Assembly (NCBI GenBank): GCA_014360855.1
Contig: JACIWP010000078.1
Span: 1-11,971 of the forward strand
DNA length: 11,971 nucleotides
Direction: 5' to 3'
Source: Anaerolineae bacterium
Lineage (GTDB): Bacteria > Chloroflexota > Anaerolineae > JACIWP01
The notes under the pieces are model-generated. The model searched no databases. It saw only the letters and a list, made by a program, of their open reading frames with translations, and was not told the DNA's origin. Shown piece by piece: positions 5,857 through 11,971 of the stretch; the stretch's first letter is position 1, and each line of letters starts with the position of its first letter. Both the position numbers and the translations under genes were made by a program.

Positions 5857-7340
5857 GCCTGCGCCGTGACGTGCTGAGCAGTATCTTCTGGGTAGCGCTT
5901 TCCCAGGCTGGCAACAAGCTCATCGCCTTTGTTGTCCAGATCGTGCTGGCGCGCATCCTGGTGCCGGCGGATTTCGGCGTGGTGGCGGTGGCCACCCTGG
6001 CGCTGGACTCGCTGGCCCTGTTCGCCGAGTTCGGCTTCACCTCCGCCCTGATTTACCGCAAGGACCGTATCCCGGAGGCTTCCGCTACCGCCTTTTCCAT
6101 TGTCGTTGTGGGCGGCGTGCTGACCACCCTGGTCGGCGTCGTCAGCGCCCCGTATATCTCCTGGTTCTTCAAGGAGCCGCGCGTCATCCCCATCCTGCGG
6201 GCGCTCAGCCTGACCATGCTGATCTCCTCCTTCGGGCAGGTGCCGCTGACCCTGCTGGCCAAGGAGTTGGATTTCCGCAAGCGGGCCATCCCCATGGTGG
6301 TGCCCAGCGTGGTGAACGGCATGGTGGCGGTGCCCTGTGCGTTGAGCGGCCTGGGGGTGTGGAGCCTGGTCGCCGGCCGGCTGGCCAGCGCCGCCGCCAC
6401 CTCCGCCTTGGCCTATGCTGTCACGGACTGGCGGCCGCGCTGGACGTTTCACTGGGACCTGGCGCGTGAGATGCTGGACTACGGCAAGCATATCATCGGG
6501 AGCCAGCTCCTGATCTTCGCCATCACCAATGTGGATGACATGTTTGTGGGGCGCATCCTGGACGCCGCGGCGCTGGGCGCCTACGGCCTGGCATACAACC
6601 TCTCCAACCTGCCGGCGACCCAGATCACCCGCATCGTGGGACAGGTGATGTTCCCGGCCCTGGCCAAGATTCAGGATGACCTGGAACGCATGAAACGGGT
6701 CTATTTCGCCACCATGCGCTACGTCTCGCTCCTCTCCGTGCCCATCGGCGTGGCCACGGTGGTCTTCGCGGCCGATTTCGTGAACGTGGTCTATGGGCCG
6801 AAGTGGGCGGCGGCCATCGTGCCGCTCCAGTGGCTGGGGATATACGGGCTGATCCGTTCCATTGCCGCTAACATGGGCAATGTGTTCAAGGCCGGCGGCC
6901 GGCCCAAGTGGCTGACCTACATCGCCCTGTGGCGGCTCATCACCATGCTGCTCTTCCTGTACCCCGCCACCAAGTATTACGGCATTATCGGCGTCAGCGT
7001 GCTCTCAGCCGCCGTGGCCGTCGTCGATTTCTTCATCTCCGCCGCGTTGGTGAACCGCGTGATTCAGGCCACCGCCATGGACTATGTGCGCTGTCTGGGG
7101 CCGATCTTCAGCGTCGCCCTGCTGTCGGCGGCGGCGGCCCGCCTGCTCCAGCTCCAGTTCCGCGCCACTCCGCACGCGCGGCTGGGCTTCCTGATGGCCT
7201 TGATGATCATGGTGTGTTTGTACGCCGGCGGGATGTGGCTGGTGGATCGCGAACTGCGGCGGGAAGTGCGCACCGGCTTCGAATGGGTCCTGGCGCGCAA
7301 CGGCCTGCGGTTCGCCAACGGGAAGCAGGTGCCCAAATGA
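5853..7340 (+). CDS. Polysaccharide flippase, WzxC-like
   Basis: The 495-residue integral membrane protein belongs to the MOP superfamily (Polysacc_synt group), which flips undecaprenyl-linked oligosaccharides from the inner to the outer face of the membrane. It opens with the usual short cytosolic helix and first membrane segment (LSSIFWVALSQAGNKLIAFV), then ARILVPADFG, AEFGFTSALIYRKD and LLAKELDFRKRAIP, all typical of WzxC-type proteins. Successive hydrophobic segments run almost to the C-terminus, consistent with 12 to 14 spans, and length matches the family. The start is GTG, overlapping the methyltransferase TGA in GTGA; the stop overlaps the next ATG in ATGA, so it sits in a translationally coupled chain. 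Specificity for a given glycan cannot be read from the sequence. Confidence 0.9.
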   Translation: MSLRRDVLSSIFWVALSQAGNKLIAFVVQIVLARILVPADFGVVAVATLALDSLALFAEFGFTSALIYRKDRIPEASATAFSIVVVGGVLTTLVGVVSAPYISWFFKEPRVIPILRALSLTMLISSFGQVPLTLLAKELDFRKRAIPMVVPSVVNGMVAVPCALSGLGVWSLVAGRLASAAATSALAYAVTDWRPRWTFHWDLAREMLDYGKHIIGSQLLIFAITNVDDMFVGRILDAAALGAYGLAYNLSNLPATQITRIVGQVMFPALAKIQDDLERMKRVYFATMRYVSLLSVPIGVATVVFAADFVNVVYGPKWAAAIVPLQWLGIYGLIRSIAANMGNVFKAGGRPKWLTYIALWRLITMLLFLYPATKYYGIIGVSVLSAAVAVVDFFISAALVNRVIQATAMDYVRCLGPIFSVALLSAAAARLLQLQFRATPHARLGFLMALMIMVCLYAGGMWLVDRELRREVRTGFEWVLARNGLRFANGKQVPK

Positions 7341-8434
7341 GCGCTTCGACCGGCCAACCCCTGCGGGTAGCCCTGTTTTCCACGGTGCAGTTGAACCCAT
7401 ATGTGGAACTGCTCGCCGACGGGGTGCGCGCCGCGGCGCCCGATATTCAGGTGGCCTGCGAGGACCGGCTGACCCTGGATTGGATCCAGCGCAACCGCCG
7501 GCGGGCCGATATCCTGCACATTCACTGGCCGGAACTGCAGTACGCCGGCGCGCGTGCCCGCGGGCGCTGGCGGCGGTTTATCTCGTTCATGGCCGGCCTG
7601 GCGCTGGCCCGGCAAGCGGGTCTGCGCCTGGTCTACACCGTGCACAACCTAAGTCAGCACGAGGGGCGGGATGCGCTGTTCAACGCCCTGGCTAATGCCG
7701 CCTTGTTCGCCTGGGCGGACGCCCTGCACGTGCACGATGAGGTCACGGCAGAGGCCCTGGGCCGGCGGGTGCGCCGGCCGGCGCGCATCCATGTCATCCC
7801 ACACGGGAGCTACGTGGGATGTTACCCGGACAGCGTGAGCCGGCAGGAGGCGCGCCGGCAGTTGGGCCTGCCGCAGGAGGCGTTCGTCTATCTGATGCTG
7901 GGCGGCCTGCGGCCCTATAAGGGCGCCGAGGAGCTGATAGAAGCGTTCCGCTCCCTGGACGATGGGGCCGCGCGCCTGATCATCGCCGGCCATGCCCACG
8001 CGCCGGCGTATGCGGCATCTCTGCAGGCATTAGCGCAGGAGGACGTGCGCATCCTGATGTTCCTGGAACACGTCCCAGATGACCGAGTGCAGTACTTCAT
8101 GAAGGCGGCGGACGTATGCGTCCTGCCCTACCGCCAGGTCACGACCTCTGGTGCGGCGGTGCTGGCGCTTTCCTTCCGCAAGCCGATCGTGGTGCCGGCC
8201 ATCGGCCCCTTCCCGGCGCTGGTGCGGGCGGCGGCCGGCATCTGCTACGAGCCAGCGGGCGTGCCGGCCCTGCGCCAGGCCCTGGAGCAGGCCCAGGCAA
8301 TGGATATGGAGAGCGCCGGCCAGGCCATCGCCGCCTATCTGGAAACCATTTCCTGGGAGCGCCTCGGCGCCCAACATGCGGAGGTGTACCGCCGTATTGC
8401 CGGCGGCAGGGAGGCGCGCCGTGCTGGAGGGTGA
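7337..8434 (+). CDS. Glycosyltransferase, GT4-like (GT-B fold)
   Basis: The 365-residue product has the two Rossmann-like domains of a GT-B enzyme. The N-terminal acceptor domain contains HIHWPE at 61-66 and YTVHNL at 100-105, a pairing seen in several exopolysaccharide glycosyltransferases. The C-terminal donor domain begins near GGLRPYKG (189-196), a phosphate-binding loop, and later has VCVLPYRQVTTSGAAVLALSFRKPIVVP. The first glutamate of the usual E-x7-E motif is replaced in the TTSGA segment, as in some GT4 and related families, so exact family assignment is uncertain. It likely adds one sugar, from a nucleotide donor, to the growing lipid-linked repeat unit at the cytosolic membrane face. 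ATG 7337 overlaps the flippase stop by four bases and has no strong ribosome site of its own, suggesting coupled translation. Confidence 0.85.
   Translation: MSASTGQPLRVALFSTVQLNPYVELLADGVRAAAPDIQVACEDRLTLDWIQRNRRRADILHIHWPELQYAGARARGRWRRFISFMAGLALARQAGLRLVYTVHNLSQHEGRDALFNALANAALFAWADALHVHDEVTAEALGRRVRRPARIHVIPHGSYVGCYPDSVSRQEARRQLGLPQEAFVYLMLGGLRPYKGAEELIEAFRSLDDGAARLIIAGHAHAPAYAASLQALAQEDVRILMFLEHVPDDRVQYFMKAADVCVLPYRQVTTSGAAVLALSFRKPIVVPAIGPFPALVRAAAGICYEPAGVPALRQALEQAQAMDMESAGQAIAAYLETISWERLGAQHAEVYRRIAGGREARRAGG
8408..8413 (+). promoter_or_regulatory. Ribosome binding site for the second glycosyltransferase (GTG start)
   Basis: GGGAGG lies 7 bases before GTG 8421, within the end of the preceding gene. 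No ATG in this frame lies near the conserved N-terminal strand (ESILCFAPDLW), so GTG 8421 is the best start. Confidence 0.6.
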
Positions 8435-9611
8435 GAGCATCCTCTGCTTCGCGCCCGACCTCTGGAGCGATATCTGGCGCAACCGGCACCACCTGCTGAC
8501 GGTGTTCGCCGAGCGAAACAGGGTGCTGTACGTGGAGCCGCGCACCTATTTGCGGGAGACCGTGCAAGCACTGCTGGCCGGCCGTTTCCCCTGGCGCGAT
8601 ATCTGGCGGGAGCGGGTGACGCAGGTGCGGCCCAACCTGTACGTCTATCACAACCTGCCCTATGCGCCTATCAGCGGGCGCTTCCCCCTGCGGGAGCTGG
8701 CCGCCGGCCTGCGCCGGCATTCCTTGCGCCGGCAGATGCGCCGGCTGGGTATGTCTCAGCCCATCCTGTGGCTGTGCCGGCCAGAAATGTCCGACCTCAT
8801 CGGGCAGTGGGGGGAAAAGCTGGTGCTGTATCATGTGGTGGACGAGTACTCCGCCTATGAAGGGGTGGCAGACCGGGAGGCAGTGCGCCGGCGCGAGCGA
8901 GAACTGCTCCAGCGCGCCGATGTGGTCATCACCACGGCGCCGGCGCTGTACGAGAGCAAGCGCCCCTTTAACCGCCATACCTACTTGGTGCCGAATGCGG
9001 TGCATTACGAGACCTTTGCGGAGGTCATGCGGCGGGACACGCCACTGCCGGCGGATATGGCCGGCCTGCCGCGGCCGCTGATCGGGTATGTGGGCGCCGT
9101 CAATGCCAAGCTGGACCTGCGCTATTTCAGCGCCATCGCCGAGGCCTACCCGAGGGCCTCGGTGGTCATCGTCGGGCCGCTGAGCGTGCCGGCCGAGGAT
9201 CCGGAACTGCGCCGCCTGCGCGCCATGCCCAACGTACATTTCCTCGGCCAAAAGCCGGTGGAGCTGGTGCCGCACTATATCAAGGCGCTGGACGTTTGCC
9301 TTCTGCCCTATCGGTTGAACGAGTGGACGCGCAACATCAGCTCGCTGAAGCTGTACGAGTACATGGCCTGTGAGAAGCCGGTAGTGGCCAGCGATGTGCC
9401 GGCGGCGCGCCAGTATGCTGAGCTGGTCCATATTGTGGGGGGGCCGGCGGAGGCGGTGCCGGCGGTGGCGCAGGCCTTGGCAGACCACCCGGAGGACATT
9501 CGCCGGCGCCAGCGCCAGGTGGCGCAGGAGAACACCTGGCACCGGCGTGCGGAGACGATCTCGGACATCATCGCCGGCGTGCTGGAGGAGAAACGCCGGC
9601 GAGCAATGTGA
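8421..9611 (+). CDS. Glycosyltransferase, GT4 / TuaH-like
   Basis: The 396-residue product is a GT-B glycosyltransferase resembling TuaH-type enzymes of surface polysaccharide synthesis. Visible landmarks are the N-terminal strand ILCFAPDLWSDIW, the LWLCRPEMSDLIG segment, LVLYHVVDEYSAYEG (Asp141-Glu142 region) that is typical of this subgroup, VPNAVHYETF, the donor-domain loop GYVGAVNAKLDL near 222, and SSLKLYEYMACEKPVVAS near the nucleotide-sugar site. It presumably transfers a sugar to the lipid-linked repeat unit. The GTG start gives a 14-base overlap with the previous gene. The alternative of beginning further upstream would use Cys- and Arg-rich sequence that is only a frame shadow of that gene. 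Donor and linkage cannot be inferred. Confidence 0.85.
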   Translation: MLEGESILCFAPDLWSDIWRNRHHLLTVFAERNRVLYVEPRTYLRETVQALLAGRFPWRDIWRERVTQVRPNLYVYHNLPYAPISGRFPLRELAAGLRRHSLRRQMRRLGMSQPILWLCRPEMSDLIGQWGEKLVLYHVVDEYSAYEGVADREAVRRRERELLQRADVVITTAPALYESKRPFNRHTYLVPNAVHYETFAEVMRRDTPLPADMAGLPRPLIGYVGAVNAKLDLRYFSAIAEAYPRASVVIVGPLSVPAEDPELRRLRAMPNVHFLGQKPVELVPHYIKALDVCLLPYRLNEWTRNISSLKLYEYMACEKPVVASDVPAARQYAELVHIVGGPAEAVPAVAQALADHPEDIRRRQRQVAQENTWHRRAETISDIIAGVLEEKRRRAM

Positions 9612-9631
9612 GGGGATGAGAGGAGACACCC

Positions 9632-10816
9632 ATGGACATCACGGAATTCCTGACCTACTGGCAGGTCATCCGCAAGCGGCTGTGGCTGATCGCCCTGCTG
9701 TTCATCGCCACCATGGCCGTCATCCTGGTGACCGGCCTGACCTCGCCGCCGGTGTACCGCGCCACCGTCAAACTGCAGGTGGTGGGTTCGGAGCCGGAGC
9801 AGGTCAGCCTGTTCGGGAATGTGCGCACCACCACGACCACGGATGAGATCGCCACCGTGCAGAACGAGTTCGTCAGCGTGCTGAAGAACGGCCTGGTGGC
9901 CTGGCGCACCATCGCCGAGCTGAACCTGAGCGCCAGCGCGCTGGATGTGCTCAACCGCATCAGCATCGTGCGCGAGGGGGATGCAATTTACGTGACGGCG
10001 GAGGCGGACACGCCCCAAGGCGCGGAATCGCTGGTGACCACTCACGTGGACAAGGCCATCCAGTACTACCGCGAGTATCGGGCACTGCCGGCACGCGTGG
10101 CGCGCGAGTTCCTGACTGCCCAACTGCAGGAGGCCGGCGACCGCCTGGCCCAGGCCAAGGATGCCCTGCTCAAATTCAAGCTCCAGAACAACCTGGATTC
10201 GCTGGAGCGGGAGCTGAACGCCTATCAGGACATCGTCCGCGCCCTGGAGGCCCAGCGCGATGCGGCAACCGTGGAAGAGCAGAAAGCCCTGGCCGTGGCA
10301 CAGTCCTATCGGGCAGAGGCGCAGAAGGCGCAGGCGGAGCTGGATAAGCTTTCGGAGACCGCCGCCTCGCGGGCATATTACCAGGAGATGATCCGCCGTT
10401 TCCTACAGTTGGCGGCGGAGCAGGAGGCGGCGGCCGCCGGCCATCGGGCGGCCCGCGTCGAGCTTGACCAGCAGATCGCCCAGAAGGAATCGGACCTCCT
10501 GGCGCTCATCGGCTTGCGGGAAAAATACGACCAGTTGAACCGCGAGGTAGCCCTGGCGGAGCAAGATTATAACTTCCTGCTGGCCAAGGAGAACGAGGCC
10601 CGGCTGAAGGAGGCTGCGGCCCTGCAGGTCGGCTATATCCAGGTCACGGAGCCGGCCCGCACCCCGGACGCGCCGGCGCAGTCCAACCTGCCGCGGCTGG
10701 CGGCCGTTGGCGGCGTCACCAGCCTGATGGTGGGCATCATCCTGGCGTTCGTGATCGAATTTATCGAGGGATTGAGCAGTGCACTGCGTCGGCGTGGGCG
10801 CACGGCCGTCCGCTGA
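9632..10816 (+). CDS. Wzz-type polysaccharide chain-length determinant protein
   Basis: The 394-residue product has the polysaccharide co-polymerase layout: a short cytosolic N-terminus (MDITEFLTYWQVIRKR), membrane span 1 at about 17-36, a large extracytoplasmic part, and span 2 at about 356-378, preceded by the Pro-rich segment TEPARTPDAPAQSNLP typical of the family. Between about 140 and 320 the sequence is highly charged and Ala/Glu/Gln-rich, a long predicted coiled coil, as in the oligomeric helical barrel of Wzz proteins. No Walker A motif or tyrosine-rich tail follows span 2, so it is not fused to a BY-kinase. Such proteins control polymer length and help export, usually with a Wzy polymerase or a separate kinase, neither of which is in the window. 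AGGAGA at 9621-9626 is a good ribosome site five bases before ATG. Confidence 0.88.
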   Translation: MDITEFLTYWQVIRKRLWLIALLFIATMAVILVTGLTSPPVYRATVKLQVVGSEPEQVSLFGNVRTTTTTDEIATVQNEFVSVLKNGLVAWRTIAELNLSASALDVLNRISIVREGDAIYVTAEADTPQGAESLVTTHVDKAIQYYREYRALPARVAREFLTAQLQEAGDRLAQAKDALLKFKLQNNLDSLERELNAYQDIVRALEAQRDAATVEEQKALAVAQSYRAEAQKAQAELDKLSETAASRAYYQEMIRRFLQLAAEQEAAAAGHRAARVELDQQIAQKESDLLALIGLREKYDQLNREVALAEQDYNFLLAKENEARLKEAAALQVGYIQVTEPARTPDAPAQSNLPRLAAVGGVTSLMVGIILAFVIEFIEGLSSALRRRGRTAVR

Positions 10817-10831
10817 GAGCCAAGGGGACCC

Positions 10832-11971
10832 ATGCGCCGGCGCATCCTGTTCGTGGAGATGGCCCATGCCTTCGGCGGCTCCATCGTGAGCCTGTACCAG
10901 CTTGTGCGGGGCCTGGATAAAGGGCGTTACGAGCCGGTGGTGCTGTTCTACCGGCCCAATCCGTTCTTGCGGCGCTTTGAGGAGGCCGGCGCTAAGGTGT
11001 TGGTGCTGGGAAACACTGCGGTGGGAGCGGGTCGGCCGGCCGCGCCGGCGCGGCGCCGGCGTTCGAACCCCCTGGCAGAATGGCTGGCCATCTTGCGGCA
11101 GATCGGGCCTGGCACCCTGCGCCTACTGCGGGTCATCCGCCAGGAGAGGATTCACCTGGTGCACGGCAACGATGTGCTGATCAGCAACCGGGAGGCGGTG
11201 CTGGCGGCGGCGCTGGCCGGCGTGCCCTACATCAGCCACGTGCGGGCCTTTGAGCGGCTGACCTGGCTCGACCGCCGGCTGACGCGCTGGGTGCATACCT
11301 GCATCTACATCTCGCGGGCCATTGCCGACGCCCACGTCGCCCAGGGGGTGCCGGCGGAGCGCGGCGTGGTGATTTACAACGCGCTGGACCCGGAAGAATT
11401 CGTCGCGAGCGGGGATAAGGATGCCGCGCGTGCCCGGCTGGGCCTGTCGCCGGCCCATCAGGTGGTCGGCATCACCGGCCGGCTGGTGGCCTGGAAGGGG
11501 CATGAGGTGTTTCTGCGAGCGGTGGCGAAATTGGCGAGCGAACGCCCGAACTTGCGCGCCGTCATCGCCGGCGACGCCGACCCCACGGAGCCGGCCTACC
11601 TGGAGCACCTGAAGGCCCTGGCGCAGGAGCTGGGCATTGCCGACCGGGTGATTTTCGCCGGCTATTGGGAGCGCATCGTCGAGCTTCTGCCGGCGCTGGA
11701 TGTGCTGGCCCACTGCTCGGTGCGGCCGGAGCCGTTCGGCCGGGTCATCATCGAGGGCATGGCCGCCGGCGTGCCGGTGGTAGGGGCGAACGCCGGCGCG
11801 GTGCCCGAGATCATTCGGGATGGGGAAACTGGGCTTCTAGTGCCGCCAGGGGATGCGGATGCGCTGGCGGCGGCGATGGGCCGGCTGTTAGATGATGCCT
11901 CCCTGGCGCAGGCCATTCGACAGCGCGCCCGCGAGCATGTGCGCCGGCATTTCAGCTTGGAGGCCCATGTG
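10832..11971 (+). CDS. Glycosyltransferase family 4 (3' partial)
   Basis: The reading frame is open from ATG 10832 to the right edge, giving 380 residues without a stop; only a short C-terminal piece is likely missing. The N-terminal domain starts RRILFVEMAHAFGGSIVSLYQLVRGL, with the glycine-rich acceptor-side loop. The donor domain has GRLVAWKGHE at 216-225 (phosphate-binding Arg217 and Lys222) and the full E-x7-E motif Glu300-PFGRVII-Glu308, followed by GMAAGVPVVGANAGAVPEII and DGETGLLVPPGD. These are hallmarks of retaining GT4 enzymes. It probably adds a sugar to the same repeat unit as the other two transferases. AAGGGG at 10822-10827 lies just before ATG, and the gene follows the chain-length gene after 15 bases. 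Confidence 0.88.
   Translation, partial: MRRRILFVEMAHAFGGSIVSLYQLVRGLDKGRYEPVVLFYRPNPFLRRFEEAGAKVLVLGNTAVGAGRPAAPARRRRSNPLAEWLAILRQIGPGTLRLLRVIRQERIHLVHGNDVLISNREAVLAAALAGVPYISHVRAFERLTWLDRRLTRWVHTCIYISRAIADAHVAQGVPAERGVVIYNALDPEEFVASGDKDAARARLGLSPAHQVVGITGRLVAWKGHEVFLRAVAKLASERPNLRAVIAGDADPTEPAYLEHLKALAQELGIADRVIFAGYWERIVELLPALDVLAHCSVRPEPFGRVIIEGMAAGVPVVGANAGAVPEIIRDGETGLLVPPGDADALAAAMGRLLDDASLAQAIRQRAREHVRRHFSLEAHV

Noticed and set aside
8139..9629. A 496-codon minus-strand open frame across two glycosyltransferase genes
   Set aside because: The sense frames carry clear GT-B motifs; the antisense frame has only low-complexity Arg/His/Pro sequence.

Overview
The window is GC-rich, almost fully coding and read entirely from the + strand. 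It looks like a chromosomal piece of a bacterium of the phylum Chloroflexota, probably Anaerolineae or a relative. That placement is inferred from three things: a large secreted protein with long Thr-Pro linkers (TPTPT type), DNRLRE modules combined with an SdrD-B-like module, and a short terminal HLPLLFR tail of a kind I associate with exported proteins of that phylum. No rRNA, tRNA, CRISPR, IS element or clear rho-independent terminator was seen, so the placement rests on protein style alone.

Layout: (1) positions 1-174 are the 3' end of a metallophosphoesterase gene. (2) After a short AT-rich gap comes a 3.4 kb gene (237-3635) for a secreted multidomain esterase: signal/anchor, DNRLRE module, Thr-Pro linker, jelly-roll-like domain, alpha/beta hydrolase with a Ser-Asp-His triad, second DNRLRE module, long Thr-Pro linker, SdrD-B-like domain, terminal tail. 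(3) From 3695 to the right edge run seven tightly packed or overlapping genes that read as one surface or exopolysaccharide operon: cobalamin-binding radical SAM enzyme, class I SAM methyltransferase, WzxC-type flippase, two GT-B glycosyltransferases, a Wzz-type chain-length protein, and a third GT4 glycosyltransferase cut by the window edge.

Together the operon can assemble a lipid-linked glycan (three glycosyltransferases), modify it (methyltransferase and perhaps the radical SAM enzyme), flip it across the membrane (WzxC-like) and set the length of the polymer (Wzz-like). No polymerase (Wzy) or initiating phosphoglycosyltransferase lies in the window; they may lie further right. The secreted esterase just upstream has two putative carbohydrate-binding modules and may act on the exported polymer or another extracellular polysaccharide. 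That link rests only on adjacency.

Points most worth a second look are the architecture and tail of the esterase, the radical SAM enzyme inside a glycan operon, the 61-nt out-of-frame overlap at its 3' end (possible frameshift), and a strong excess of the palindrome GCCGGC in all three codon phases.
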